Under the pieces are notes generated by a model. The model was not told where the DNA came from and searched no databases. It worked only from the letters and a program-made list of their open reading frames with translations. Source: Treponema socranskii subsp. socranskii VPI DR56BR1116 = ATCC 35536 (GTDB taxonomy: Bacteria > Spirochaetota > Spirochaetia > Treponematales > Treponemataceae). From it: a DNA stretch of 64,000 nucleotides. Positions 25,952 through 35,713 of this stretch are shown one piece after another. Made by a program: the position numbers and the translations under genes. The stretch's first letter is position 1. Every line of letters begins with the position of its first letter. The stretch lies in the NCBI RefSeq assembly GCF_000468115.1, contig NZ_AVQI01000028.1:1-64000 (forward strand), written 5' to 3'.

Positions 25952-27463
25952 TTAAATCGTCCCGTCCCATGTTGAAACCTTTGTCGTACCATGTTCCGAT
26001 TCGGCAAACCACCTCGATGTAACGGTTTTCGTTTCCGTAAAGAATTTATAGCCGTCTTTTCCGAGACAATGCAGGTCGCCGATAAAAGAATCTTTATGTC
26101 CCGAAAAGGGAAACATACCGACGGGAACGGGAATTGCAACGTTGATACCGACCATCCCGCCGTCCGTATGCCGGGCGAATTCCCGCGCATAATATCCGTT
26201 TTGCGTAAAAATAGCCGATCCGTTGGCAAACCTGTTTTTATTCATCGCCGCCAGTCCCTCTTCAAACGAACGGACTCGTTTTATGCACAATACCGGCCCG
26301 AAGATTTCGGACTGCCCCACAGTCATATCGTTCGAAACATTATCCAAAATCGTCGGTCCCAGATAGAATCCGTTTTCAAATCCGTCCGGTTTGCAATCCC
26401 TGCCGTCGAGGACAAGCGTAGCGCCCTCTTTAATACCCCTATCTATCCAGTCGATAACGGATTGACGATGCTTAGCGCTTATGACCGGCCCCATATCGGT
26501 CGTTTTATCGTATGCCGGCCCGACCTTTAATTTTTTGGCTAAAGATACGAGTTCGAAAACCAACGCGTCCGCTACGGCATCGTGTACGACAACGACCGGA
26601 AGCGCCATGCAGCGTTCGCCGGCGCAGCCGTACGCCGCATTGATAATAGCGGCCGCGGTTCTTTTTACCGGTACGTCATCCATAATCAAAGCGTGGTTTT
26701 TCGCTTCTCCCTGAACTTGCACACGTTTCCCCGCCTGCGCCGCAACGGAATAAATATGTTTTCCGACATCGGTCGTACCGACAAACGAAACCCCTTTGAT
26801 TCTGGAATCGGTCAATAATATCTCCGCTTCATTCCTCGAACACGTAACAATATTGAGCACACCGTCGGGTAATCCCGCTTCTTTGTACAATTCGGCAAAG
26901 CGGAGCGCGCTTAACGGAGTAACGGAGGACGCTTTTATAACAATCGTATTGCCGCACGCTATGCAGATCGGAGTCATCCATCCCATAGGTATCATCGAGG
27001 GAAAATTAAAAGGAGCAATTCCTGCAAAAACGCCCAAAGGATGTCGATACGATACCGTATCAAAGCCCGACGATGTATCCATAAGGCTTTCACCCATCAT
27101 CAAAGAAGGAGAAGCGATAGCCTGCTCGGTTCCTTCTTTCGCTTTTAACACATCGCCTTCCGCTTCAAACCAATTTTTTCCGTTTTCAAACGCCACCAAA
27201 TGCGTCAGTTCTTCCATATTTTGAATAATCAATTCACGAAGTCTGTACAAGATTTGCGTGCGTTTTAAAACGGGCGTTGCCGACCAATCTTTATAGGCAG
27301 CATGTGCGGCGGCTACGGCAGCCGTCACTTCGTCTTTCGTACACTGCGGAATCCGAGAAATAACTTCTCCCGTACTCGGATTATATTGTTCGATATATGT
27401 ACTCGTCTTCGACTCTACGAAGTGTCCGTTGATAAAAGGTTTAACGATTTTTACGTTTTCCAT
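25952..27463 (-). CDS. mmsA: CoA-acylating (methyl)malonate-semialdehyde dehydrogenase
   Basis: A 503-residue aldehyde dehydrogenase of the MmsA/IolA type, which oxidises malonate or methylmalonate semialdehyde to acetyl- or propionyl-CoA with loss of CO2. Family features: FINGHFVES at the N-terminus, PFNFPSMIPMGWMTPICIACGN, the nucleotide-site variant GEAKNHALIM (the AKNH motif of this subgroup) and the catalytic cysteine in YGCAGERCMALPV. Length is normal. In the cluster it would take up a semialdehyde released by one of the lyases. GGGAGC lies 5 bases before ATG 27463. Confidence 0.88.
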   Translation of the reverse strand: MENVKIVKPFINGHFVESKTSTYIEQYNPSTGEVISRIPQCTKDEVTAAVAAAHAAYKDWSATPVLKRTQILYRLRELIIQNMEELTHLVAFENGKNWFEAEGDVLKAKEGTEQAIASPSLMMGESLMDTSSGFDTVSYRHPLGVFAGIAPFNFPSMIPMGWMTPICIACGNTIVIKASSVTPLSALRFAELYKEAGLPDGVLNIVTCSRNEAEILLTDSRIKGVSFVGTTDVGKHIYSVAAQAGKRVQVQGEAKNHALIMDDVPVKRTAAAIINAAYGCAGERCMALPVVVVHDAVADALVFELVSLAKKLKVGPAYDKTTDMGPVISAKHRQSVIDWIDRGIKEGATLVLDGRDCKPDGFENGFYLGPTILDNVSNDMTVGQSEIFGPVLCIKRVRSFEEGLAAMNKNRFANGSAIFTQNGYYAREFARHTDGGMVGINVAIPVPVGMFPFSGHKDSFIGDLHCLGKDGYKFFTETKTVTSRWFAESEHGTTKVSTWDGTI

Positions 27464-27514
27464 AAAAGCTCCCTTATTGATATCCTCTCCTATATTGTAT
27501 GCTCTTCCACAAAA

Positions 27515-28465
27515 TCAATTCGGTTGCACAATCGGGAATTTCGGGGAGCGCCCGCTCAAAACGTCATCGACGGCAATCGCACACGACATTGCCATAGCTT
27601 CTCCCGCTTCATCCGTCAGCGCGGCATTGTGCGGCGTCAAAATGACATTCGATAATTTCAATAACGGATTGTCGGCTTCAGGCGGTTCCTTTCCGAATAC
27701 GTCCAACGCCGCCGACTTGACTTTGCCGCTCTTTAAAGCGGCGGCAAGATCCGATTCGTTGACGATTCCGCCTCTCGCACAATTAACGATAATGACACCG
27801 TCTTTCATTGTGTCGATAGAATTTTTATTTATTAAATTATCGGTTTCGGGTGTAAGCGGAACATGTACCGTAATGATATCCGCAGCTTTAAAAACATCCG
27901 CAAGAGAGTTTTGCCACGAAACAAAATCAGGAAGCGTCTTCGGCTTATAAATATCGTACGCAAGGATTTCCATACCGAAACCGTGCGCGGCTATTTCCGC
28001 AACCTTACTTCCGATCGCTCCCATTCCGATGAGCCCCAATTTTTTGCCGGAAATTTCCACACCGTGTACTTTATTTCTGATCGCAAAATTACCGCTGCGG
28101 ATTTCGCTGTCGAACGTCGAGAGCATCTTCGCCGCGCCGAGGATAAGCGCGATCGTATGCTCGGCGACCGATGTAACGTTAGCGCCCTTTGCAATCGTAA
28201 CCCACAATCCCTGCTTTTTTGCCTGTTCCAAAGGCAGATTATCCACGCCGACTCCGTGCCGAGCTATGATTTTCAGCTTCGTGCCTGCCCGTATCACCTT
28301 TTCCGAATATACAGCCGTCCTCGCGATCAAAGCGTCGGCCGTCGGAATCTCCCGTAATAACGTTTCTTCATCAAAAGCGGGACCGACTTGAAGCTCATAG
28401 CCTTTTTGAGAAAGAAACTCTTTCGCTTTCGGATGGATATCCTGCGGAATTAAAATCTTATACAT
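27515..28465 (-). CDS. D-2-hydroxyacid dehydrogenase (first paralogue)
   Basis: A 316-residue NAD-dependent dehydrogenase. Rossmann motif LGLIGMGAIGSKVAEIA (about 145-161); catalytic Arg in NCARGGIVNESDL, Glu in LDVFGKEPPEADNP and His in LTPHNAALTDEA. The sequence resembles phosphoglycerate dehydrogenase-like enzymes without the regulatory ACT domain. The ATG at 28465 has AAGGAG 6 bases upstream; the GTG at 28471 is too close to that site. The amidohydrolase gene precedes it by 31 bases. Confidence 0.88.
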   Translation of the reverse strand: MYKILIPQDIHPKAKEFLSQKGYELQVGPAFDEETLLREIPTADALIARTAVYSEKVIRAGTKLKIIARHGVGVDNLPLEQAKKQGLWVTIAKGANVTSVAEHTIALILGAAKMLSTFDSEIRSGNFAIRNKVHGVEISGKKLGLIGMGAIGSKVAEIAAHGFGMEILAYDIYKPKTLPDFVSWQNSLADVFKAADIITVHVPLTPETDNLINKNSIDTMKDGVIIVNCARGGIVNESDLAAALKSGKVKSAALDVFGKEPPEADNPLLKLSNVILTPHNAALTDEAGEAMAMSCAIAVDDVLSGRSPKFPIVQPN

Positions 28466-28496
28466 AATCACTCCTTTTCATTTTTTTACAATTTAT

Positions 28497-29636
28497 TCAG
28501 TACAGCGCAAAATCGGCGCTGCAAAAATCGATAAAACCGTTTTTTATCGTCATAACCGGCACGATGAGCTTATTCGCCTCATACGGGACTTGTGCAAAAT
28601 CCAAATGAACGTGCTTGCGCTCTTCTATTTTGAATATCGTAACGTCGGCCTGCATACCGCTTTGCAGCAAACCTATTTTCCTGCCCATTTTCATTAAACG
28701 AACGGGAGCCGTCGTTACGGCATGGATTATATCCGCTAAGGGCATACCCAATGACAGATATTTCGACATAACAAACGGCAAGCTTTTCGCGTACGGAGAA
28801 AAATTAACCTTGTCTGCAGTCAAATCGGAACTGATAATATCGGGATAAAAATTCTGTTCCAACGCGGAGCGGCACACATTGATCGAAAAATTTCCCATAC
28901 CGTTACACGAATCGAATATGACGCCTCGCTTTTTTGCATCGAACATCGAGGACTTTACTTTCCCGTCATCCGCCAAAATAGTGTTGCCCCGTCCGTGATA
29001 GCAATGGCAAAAAACGTCATCCTTCCGCAAAGTGTCTGCGATTTCCGCCATGTCGCACGGCGGATCGGTCGTGTGAACGCAAACGTTCGTTTCGATATCC
29101 TTCGCAATATTCACGACATCTTTAAGATCCTCGAGCGTATCGGCAATCCCCTTGCTGAAACGAATTTTCAATCCCAAAAGCGTGTCGGGGAATTCCCGAA
29201 ACAGACGCCGTATCTCTTCAACTTTATAAAACCGCTTGTTGAAAATTTCAGTGATATTGTCATCGATTTGCCCTGCGCCGTAAACGTTGAGATAGCATTT
29301 AATATCGAGAGAACTCGCCCGTATGATACCGTCGTTGAAAATTCTGAAATTCGCACAACCCGCAGTTCCCGCATCGACGGCAGACGTGACGCCGGTAGAT
29401 ACCAATACATCGGGATTGATCGCCAAGCCCGATCCGCCGTAGAAAATATGACAGTGAAAATCCACCCAACCCGGTGAAACGAAATGCCCGCTTGCGTCGA
29501 TTTCTTTGACGATGGAATCGTCCTTTTCGGACACGTCGATTATAATTCCGTTTTCAAGCAAGACATCCCGTTTTGTAAGCGCTTTCGTCACCGGATCGAC
29601 AACCGTTCCGTTTTTTATCAAAAGCTGTCTTTTCAT
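28497..29636 (-). CDS. Amidohydrolase/deacetylase-family metallohydrolase (COG3964 type)
   Basis: A 379-residue TIM-barrel amidohydrolase. Metal-site features: DFHCHIF (the HxH pair, about residues 58-62), a lysine in LGLKIRFSK that would be carbamylated, CVHTTDPP, CHCYHGRGN and the late aspartate in ISSDLTADK. The pattern VSTGVTSAVDAGTAGCANF matches COG3964 enzymes, of which Atu3266 and relatives hydrolyse acetyl-(R)-mandelate and similar esters of alpha-hydroxyacids. By analogy it may release a D-2-hydroxyacid from an O-acyl ester for the neighbouring dehydrogenases. That substrate is inference. Confidence 0.82.
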   Translation of the reverse strand: MKRQLLIKNGTVVDPVTKALTKRDVLLENGIIIDVSEKDDSIVKEIDASGHFVSPGWVDFHCHIFYGGSGLAINPDVLVSTGVTSAVDAGTAGCANFRIFNDGIIRASSLDIKCYLNVYGAGQIDDNITEIFNKRFYKVEEIRRLFREFPDTLLGLKIRFSKGIADTLEDLKDVVNIAKDIETNVCVHTTDPPCDMAEIADTLRKDDVFCHCYHGRGNTILADDGKVKSSMFDAKKRGVIFDSCNGMGNFSINVCRSALEQNFYPDIISSDLTADKVNFSPYAKSLPFVMSKYLSLGMPLADIIHAVTTAPVRLMKMGRKIGLLQSGMQADVTIFKIEERKHVHLDFAQVPYEANKLIVPVMTIKNGFIDFCSADFALY

Positions 29637-29669
29637 ACTACGCGATCCTCTCTTTTTGTAGAGCTACGA

Positions 29670-30977
29670 TCAAACGATACCCAGCAAATACAGAATATAC
29701 GCTACGCCGAAAGCAAAAAGCGGTATAAGACACTGCGATACAAACGTGTATTTATAGGTATTTACCATTTCCGTATTTGCAACGCTGTTTGCCAACACGA
29801 CGCCTGAAGCGTGCGGCATCGCGTCGAGTCCCGCAGAAGCGATCGCCGTCATACGATGCAAAACGGCGGGATTGATTCCGGTATTTAAAAAATGCTGACC
29901 GAGCGTTTCCATAAATATCCGCAATCATCCGGAAGACGATCCCGTAATAGCGCAGATGACATTGATAGAGATAAACGCCAGTAAAAGCGGACTCAACGGT
30001 AAAGCCAGCAGCCAATCGACGGTTGTTTTAAATGCCGGAGCCGCTTGAACGACGCCGCCGAATCCCATAATCGAAGAAGTTATCATCAGCGCGGACAGCC
30101 CGTTCGCACAACCGGCACCGATAACGTTGTTGACATTAAATCGCTTATAGAACAATGCGACGGCGACTAAAATAGCCAGCGTCATGCCGATAACGGCGAC
30201 AAAAGTCGCTTTCCACGCAGGACACAGCGATTGAATGATAAAAATAGAACCGAGCAAAACGATGAGGGGTAAAAATGCCGCCCACGTTTTCGGTTGATCG
30301 ACGTTTTTTTCTTCCGTAAATAAATCATTGGTACCCGGCTGAAAATGCATTCCTTTTGCACGGCAACGCTTTGCCACATACGTATAAAAAAGGAAATCCA
30401 TCGCAAAGATAAAAACGGAACATATCGTCGCCATGATCGGAGCCGCATAAATCGTCGTTCCGAACGTTTCCGTCGGTATAAGATTTTGAACGGACGGGAC
30501 GCCGGGGCCGACGGACATGCCGACGGTCGCAGGCAGAGCCAGCAATAAACCGGGGAAGATCTCTTTCGGCAGATCGGCTTCTTTAAACATGGCGATACAG
30601 ATGGGATACATCGTAAACGCAATAACGAAAACACCGATGCCGCCGTACGACAATATGAGCGTCGTAATCAAAATAGCCAATATGACGTTTTGTTTGCCGA
30701 TTTTTTTTACGACGGCATTTGCGATGGTAAGCGATGCCCGGCTGTCCTGCATTATTTTCCCGAAAATCGCACCCAAGACGAACATCAACATCCATGAACC
30801 CGCAAAATTTTTAAAAGAATTTGCAAAACTTACGGAAAAGGCGTCCCACACATTCATCCGGCTGGTTACGATAACGACCAGCGACGAAACAACGGCGACG
30901 ATCGTCATATGCCAGCCTTTAAAAATCATCCAAACGACAAGTACAACCGCTAAAATAATCCCAATAGCGCCCAACAT
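29670..30977 (-). pseudogene. GntP-like permease interrupted by an in-frame TGA
   Basis: Reading in one frame, the gene encodes a polytopic permease of the GntP/ion-transporter superfamily, about 435 residues, with FVLGAIFGKIMQDS, GGIGVFVIAFTMYP and LPATVGMSVGPGVPS. At 29925-29927 a TGA follows AITGSSSG; the frame then continues LRIFMETLGQHFL and on to a normal end with two more hydrophobic segments. Relatives have a Gly-Gly pair in this GSSSGG motif, so a single GGA-to-TGA change explains the break. The truncated product would lack its last two to three membrane spans. ATG 30977 has AGAGG 9 bases upstream; ATG 30986 is too close to it. Sequencing error cannot be excluded. Confidence 0.8.
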
Positions 30978-30995
30978 AGAAAACATCCTCTGCAG

Positions 30996-31700
30996 TTAAT
31001 CGTATATGCCTTTCATAATCTCAGCGATCTTTAGAGCATTAGTCGTCTCTCTCATCATCTTTTGACGTTTTTTTTCCACTTCGCTTATTTTTTTTACGTT
31101 GGCTAAAACCTGTTCGATTGCTTCCGACGGAAATTTAACCGCACCGTTTTCATCCATGTGAATGATATCGTTCGGTGCCACATACATACCGCAGATATCG
31201 ACGGGAACATTGATCGCTTCGATTGCAAAGGGTCCGTGCCCCGCAGTTACTCCGGTAAGCATGTATTGGATATTCATAGGGCGTATTTCATCGACGTCGC
31301 GAGAAGGTCCGTCGCTCAACACACCAACTACTCCCATCGATTTAAAAGCCGTCATCATATTTCCGCCCAATAAGCCGTTGATTTTTTTTATTTCGGGCGG
31401 AAAATTTTGTTTTATCGCCAAAATGACAGGCTCTTTTACTTTGCTTAATGCGGCCAATACATCTTTAAACGTTAAACGGTTATAGGAAGAATCCGGCATA
31501 CCGTACACTACGGTCACGGCAACTCCGGTCCTCGGCCCCAGATCGGGAAACATACATTTCAACGTTTCGTCCGTATACCAATGACCGTTCCACGGGTGAT
31601 ACAGCCCCAAACAGCTGTCCGTTTTCTGCGGGTAAGTCGCAACGGCATTGGTGATGCTCGGCGTATCGTACGCTTCCAATTCTTTTAACAGTTTTTCCAT
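30996..31700 (-). CDS. RraA-like protein (possible HMG/CHA-type aldolase)
   Basis: A 234-residue protein of the RraA/HMG aldolase fold. The metal-site pattern GVLSDGPSRDVDEI (near residues 125-138, with Arg-Asp) and the upstream GLLGGNMMTAFKSMG loop are present. Canonical RraA inhibits RNase E, while family members keeping the metal site split 4-hydroxy-4-methyl-2-oxoglutarate or decarboxylate oxaloacetate. In this catabolic setting the aldolase or decarboxylase role is more likely. A C-terminal basic helix (about 200-230) is longer than in E. coli RraA. ATG 31700 has GGGAG 8 bases upstream, and the gene begins 4 bases after the DHDPS-like gene ends. Confidence 0.8.
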   Translation of the reverse strand: MEKLLKELEAYDTPSITNAVATYPQKTDSCLGLYHPWNGHWYTDETLKCMFPDLGPRTGVAVTVVYGMPDSSYNRLTFKDVLAALSKVKEPVILAIKQNFPPEIKKINGLLGGNMMTAFKSMGVVGVLSDGPSRDVDEIRPMNIQYMLTGVTAGHGPFAIEAINVPVDICGMYVAPNDIIHMDENGAVKFPSEAIEQVLANVKKISEVEKKRQKMMRETTNALKIAEIMKGIYD

Positions 31701-31704
31701 CGTT

Positions 31705-32610
31705 TTATCTCCCGGGTAAAAGACCTGCAATTTTCATCTGTTCCCGCATAAGGTTCAGCACCGATTCGTCCGAAGGCAAACTGGGCAGATAGGGAAGCCC
31801 TACGTCCTGCCCGTTCAAATTCGCATAATCTTTCGTTCCGACGGGGAAACTCGCTTTGTCCAACAAAAGGCGCAAGGGATTTAATGCACGCTGGAACTCC
31901 AAGGATTGCCGTATATCTCCCTGCTCATAGGAACGGTAAATACTGCAAACGAGTTCCGGAAATATATTTGCCATTGTCGCAACGGCGCCGTGTCCCCCGT
32001 GCACGAGGGTTCCGTATATCAACGTATCCTTTCCGCCGAGCACTTTAAAAGGAGTATGCAGCGTCCGCCGTATCAATTCGCTTGTAAGCGTCATATCGCC
32101 GCTTGAATCCTTAATTCCGACGATATTGTCACAGCGCTCGATCAGTTTTACAACCAAATCCGCCGTCATACCGTAACCGACACGACCGGGATTGTTGTAA
32201 AGCAGCATGTCCTTTCCTTTGATCGCATCCGCAATGGAAGAAAAATGATTTAACAATTCTTTTTCATTCGGTTTTAAAAACATCGGCTGCAAAACGGAAA
32301 CCGCCCGAGCTCCGAGCGAAAGCGCTTTTTGTGCCAGTGCAATACATTTTTTCGTACCGATAGCTCCGATACCGAAATATACGGGCACCCGTTTTTTAGC
32401 TTGATCGAGGATAATCTCCAATCCCCTGTACTGCTCATCCTCTTCGATTACATAAAATTCCCCGTTGCTCCCGAAAGCCAAAATGCCCGAAACGCCGCCT
32501 TCGATAACAAAATCGACCTGCTTTCGTAATTTTTTTTCGTCGATTCTTTCATTTTCATCGATCGGCGTTAATATCGGCGGAATAATCCCCTTGATGTAAT
32601 CGGTTGTCAT
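31705..32610 (-). CDS. Dihydrodipicolinate synthase/N-acetylneuraminate lyase family enzyme
   Basis: A 301-residue class I aldolase of the DHDPS/NAL superfamily. The Schiff-base lysine is in GIKDSSGDM (about residue 164) and the catalytic tyrosine in LLYNNPGRVGYG. It has GSNGEFYVIEEDE where true DapA has GTTGE. It is therefore more like 2-keto-3-deoxy-sugar-acid aldolases or dehydratases (KDG aldolase, 5-keto-4-deoxyglucarate dehydratase) than DapA, and a genuine dapA is present at 38395-39300. It probably cleaves or dehydrates a 2-oxo sugar acid in this pathway. GAGGAG precedes ATG 32610. Confidence 0.83.
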   Translation of the reverse strand: MTTDYIKGIIPPILTPIDENERIDEKKLRKQVDFVIEGGVSGILAFGSNGEFYVIEEDEQYRGLEIILDQAKKRVPVYFGIGAIGTKKCIALAQKALSLGARAVSVLQPMFLKPNEKELLNHFSSIADAIKGKDMLLYNNPGRVGYGMTADLVVKLIERCDNIVGIKDSSGDMTLTSELIRRTLHTPFKVLGGKDTLIYGTLVHGGHGAVATMANIFPELVCSIYRSYEQGDIRQSLEFQRALNPLRLLLDKASFPVGTKDYANLNGQDVGLPYLPSLPSDESVLNLMREQMKIAGLLPGR

Positions 32611-32653
32611 TTTTTGCTCCTCATTGCGACATTACGATTCGATACGTAAATCG

Positions 32654-33646
32654 TTATTTTTTCTTATACGATGCCTTCAGTTCGTCGCTTATATCCATAT
32701 AAATCTTTTCCTGATTTTTCAGGAATTCGATCGTATCCTTCGTATCTTTATACAGCGGCACTTGCGAATATGCGTTCCGAATTTGATCTTCATATTCTTT
32801 GTTTTTTGTAACGATGTTTTCACATGCTTTGCTCATCTTTTCGATTATTCTGGGATCCGTCCCTTTTACCGCATACAGCACGTAAACCGGATCGAATTCG
32901 CCGTTTACCCCCTGCTCTTTTACGGTCGGGTATTCAGCCAATGTCGGATGCCGTTCCGACGCGCAATTTCCAAGCACTTTAAATTCGCCGGTTTTGATAT
33001 AGTCCGCAATATTCGGCATACCTGCCAAAATGATATCCAAGTGATTTCCCTTCAGCGCGACAACGCGGTCGGAAGCGGAACCCGATGAGACAAGATTAAA
33101 TTTGGCACCCGCTTTTTCAAAGACGACCGCCATATAATTCGACGTCGCACCGGGATTGACGCCGAAACGATATTTTCCGGGATTCTTTTTTGTCTCTTCA
33201 ATCATGCCTTGAACATCGTTTGCAGGAAAATCGGAACGGACGGTAACGAATTCTCCCGTTCCCTGTCCGAACGCGCACACGGGATCCAAATCCGGCCAAC
33301 CTTTTTCCGTAATGCCGAACGCTTTTGCCGTATGCAGCGGAACGTGATTCATGTAAAATTTATATCCGTCATTCGGAGAATTTACGACGTCTTCCGTTGC
33401 GATCGAACCTCCGGCACCGGTGATGTTCGTAACGACGACAACGACTCCTATTTCATCTTTTAAGTATTTTGCCAATGTGCGCGCGTTGAAATCGGAGTCC
33501 CCGCCGGCAGACATTCCGCATACAAGCTGTATGGATTTTTTCGGCCAGTCGAGTTTGCCGGCCGCTTCCGACTTTTTGGAGCAAGCTCCGAATACTATCG
33601 TGATCAAAAAAAATACCGCGAATAAAAAGAATACTCTGTTTTTCAT
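32654..33646 (-). CDS. Tripartite tricarboxylate transporter substrate-binding lipoprotein (TctC family)
   Basis: A 330-residue periplasmic receptor of the TTT (TctCBA) family. The signal peptide ends with the lipobox FGAC (cysteine near residue 21), so the protein is membrane anchored, as is usual in spirochaetes. The Bug/TctC fold shows WPKKSIQLVCGMSAGGDSDFNARTLA near the N-terminus, NITGAGGSIATEDV and GVNPGATSNYM, which form the carboxylate-binding loops. It delivers a mono-, di- or tricarboxylate to TctA/TctB encoded just upstream. AGGAGG precedes ATG 33646. Confidence 0.9.
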   Translation of the reverse strand: MKNRVFFLFAVFFLITIVFGACSKKSEAAGKLDWPKKSIQLVCGMSAGGDSDFNARTLAKYLKDEIGVVVVVTNITGAGGSIATEDVVNSPNDGYKFYMNHVPLHTAKAFGITEKGWPDLDPVCAFGQGTGEFVTVRSDFPANDVQGMIEETKKNPGKYRFGVNPGATSNYMAVVFEKAGAKFNLVSSGSASDRVVALKGNHLDIILAGMPNIADYIKTGEFKVLGNCASERHPTLAEYPTVKEQGVNGEFDPVYVLYAVKGTDPRIIEKMSKACENIVTKNKEYEDQIRNAYSQVPLYKDTKDTIEFLKNQEKIYMDISDELKASYKKK

Positions 33647-33689
33647 TTTGTCCTCCTGACTGTAAAATATTTATGTAACGTGTGATGTC

Positions 33690-35171
33690 CTATTTATTAG
33701 ACCTCTTTATTTGCTTGTATATGGAAAATACCAAAAATAAAAATGTTAAAAGTATAAATATTCCGGAGATAGGGCGCAATAAAAACGGAAGGAATCGATC
33801 ATTGGTCATGGAAAGCCCTCGCCTCAAATTCATCTCAAGCGTTCCGCCTAAAATAAATCCCAAAACCAGCGGCGGCAGCGGGAAATCGAGTTTATTTAAA
33901 AAATATCCTATGATTCCGAAAAAGATAATCGCACCGACATCGAAAATTCTGTTGTTCGTACCGAATGCGCCGATAACGCAGAGCACGACGATCAGCGGCA
34001 TCAGTATATTTTTGGGAACCGTTAAAACTTTTACAAAAGCTCGTATTCCCAAGGTTTCGACGATGAGCATCAAAAAGCTCGCGATCAGCATAAAAATAAA
34101 GATCGCGTACATTAGATTGCCATGGGTTTCAAAGATAAGCGGCCCGGGTATAATGCCGTGTATCATCAATCCGCCTAAAACCATCGCCGTCGTAGTATCT
34201 CCCGGTATCCCCAAAGTCAACAGAGGAATCATAGCGCCGCCTATCGTTGCGTTATTTGCCGTTTCCGACGCCACGAGACCGCTTATCTCTCCTTTGCCGA
34301 ATTTTTCGGGGGTTTTGGATTGCGATTTCGCTACCGTATATGCGATCAAATTTGAAGTTCCGCCGCCTATACCGGGCAGGATTCCTATCCCCAAGCCGAT
34401 CATCGCCGATCGGAACGCATTACCCAGCTGCCGGATAAACTCGGTCATCGTGATACCGAAACCTCTCATTTTGACTTTTGGAATATCGAGCGGCTGCTGC
34501 AGCGTGCTGTCCGTACAAGTATTCAATACTTCGGAAATCGCATACAAGCCCACCAATACCGTCAAAATATTAAAACCGGATTTCAGCGTTATTGTGCCCA
34601 ACGTAAAACGCGGCATACCGACTACGGGATCCATGCCGACCGTCGACAATATCAAACCCAAAACGCCCGTCATCAAACCCTTAATCATATTTTCAGACGA
34701 CAGAACGACGATGAGTACGACCGAAAAAAGAGCAACGGCAAAATACTCTTGAGGACCGAATTTGATCGCCAATGAAGCCAATACCGGCGATATAAAAATA
34801 AGAGCGACGATACCTATCAACGTACCGACGAATGAAAATAAAATGCCCACGCCCAAAGCCTTATCGGCTTGCCCCTTAAGCGCAAGCGGCCTTCCGTCGA
34901 AACAGGTCGCAACGGAAGAAGGGGTTCCCGGTATATTAAGCAAAATCGCCGAAATCAAACCGCCCGATATACCGCCGATATACAAACCCATCATCGTACC
35001 CATGCCCTCGGTTGTCGTCAGGCTGTAGGTGATCGGCAAAAAAATCGCTATCGCCATAGTCGCGGAAAGGCCCGGAATCGCGCCGAATATTATCCCGACG
35101 ATAACGCCTATAAAGACCCAAATCAAACTGAGCGGGTTATTAAAAATTACGGAAAGACCTGAAAGGAGCAT
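33690..35171 (-). CDS. Tripartite tricarboxylate transporter large permease (TctA family)
   Basis: A 493-residue polytopic protein (about 11-12 hydrophobic segments), the large permease of a TTT importer driven by an ion gradient. The family motifs GAIPGLSATMAIAIFLPITY and GIPGTPSSVATCFDG near the N-terminus, GIGILPGIGGGTSNLIAY in the middle and LGIPGDTTTAMVLGGLMIHG are all intact. ATG 35171 has AGGAGG 9 bases upstream; an upstream in-frame start would overlap tctB. It sits 13 bases after tctB and 43 before tctC. Confidence 0.92.
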   Translation of the reverse strand: MLLSGLSVIFNNPLSLIWVFIGVIVGIIFGAIPGLSATMAIAIFLPITYSLTTTEGMGTMMGLYIGGISGGLISAILLNIPGTPSSVATCFDGRPLALKGQADKALGVGILFSFVGTLIGIVALIFISPVLASLAIKFGPQEYFAVALFSVVLIVVLSSENMIKGLMTGVLGLILSTVGMDPVVGMPRFTLGTITLKSGFNILTVLVGLYAISEVLNTCTDSTLQQPLDIPKVKMRGFGITMTEFIRQLGNAFRSAMIGLGIGILPGIGGGTSNLIAYTVAKSQSKTPEKFGKGEISGLVASETANNATIGGAMIPLLTLGIPGDTTTAMVLGGLMIHGIIPGPLIFETHGNLMYAIFIFMLIASFLMLIVETLGIRAFVKVLTVPKNILMPLIVVLCVIGAFGTNNRIFDVGAIIFFGIIGYFLNKLDFPLPPLVLGFILGGTLEMNLRRGLSMTNDRFLPFLLRPISGIFILLTFLFLVFSIYKQIKRSNK

Positions 35172-35184
35172 CGCACGCAACCTC

Positions 35185-35685
35185 CTAAAGATTAATAATG
35201 CCGCTCGGCAAAACCAAAGTAAAACATCGGGTAAAAACAATATAGATTATTGCAGTGGATAAAACCGAAATACATAAAAAGAGGCCTATGCGTTGTATGC
35301 TGTATTTTTCCTTTGGCGTCAAAACGAGTGTTTGAGCGAAAATATAACATACCGTCATAAGCGGGAAACCCAAAACATTCATCAATACGACATAGGCAAT
35401 CAACAGTACAAAGGTTAAGATTATACGGATTCTTCCGCTTTTATTGATCGCTTTCCGAACGACGTCGTCCCCGTCTTTGGTATCTTTTTCGGTAAAATCT
35501 TTAATTATTAAAACTATGCTCAGACAAACCAATAAGCAAGCCAAAAGCCGCGGGAAAAAAGTGGAATTGATAAATTTATCTTCCAGAATATTGATGCGAT
35601 GTGACAAATAATAATAAAAAGCCGCAAAGATAATCATAAAAATCGCTATGACGGTATCTTTATGTCGTTTTATATATGTATTCAT
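35185..35685 (-). CDS. Tripartite tricarboxylate transporter small membrane subunit (TctB family)
   Basis: A 166-residue membrane protein with four hydrophobic segments: IAIFMIIFAAFYYYLS, FFPRLLACLLVCLSIVLII, IILTFVLLIAYVVLMNVLG and a last one near the end (LCISVLSTAIIYIVF). The FFPRLLA motif and size are those of TctB, the small integral subunit of TTT importers. It lies between the GarR-type reductase gene and tctA, all in one direction with gaps of 28 and 13 bases. Confidence 0.87.
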   Translation of the reverse strand: MNTYIKRHKDTVIAIFMIIFAAFYYYLSHRINILEDKFINSTFFPRLLACLLVCLSIVLIIKDFTEKDTKDGDDVVRKAINKSGRIRIILTFVLLIAYVVLMNVLGFPLMTVCYIFAQTLVLTPKEKYSIQRIGLFLCISVLSTAIIYIVFTRCFTLVLPSGIINL

Positions 35686-35713
35686 TTTTTTGCCTTACAT
35701 TTGTCTGTCAAAA

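Noticed and set aside
29925-29927. TGA as a selenocysteine codon
   Set aside because: The position is a structural glycine in a permease, not a redox site, and no SECIS-like hairpin was recognised directly after it.
33682-34752. 356-codon frame opposite the TctA gene
   Set aside because: Low-complexity I/P/K-rich translation, no ribosome site; the TctA frame has full family motifs.
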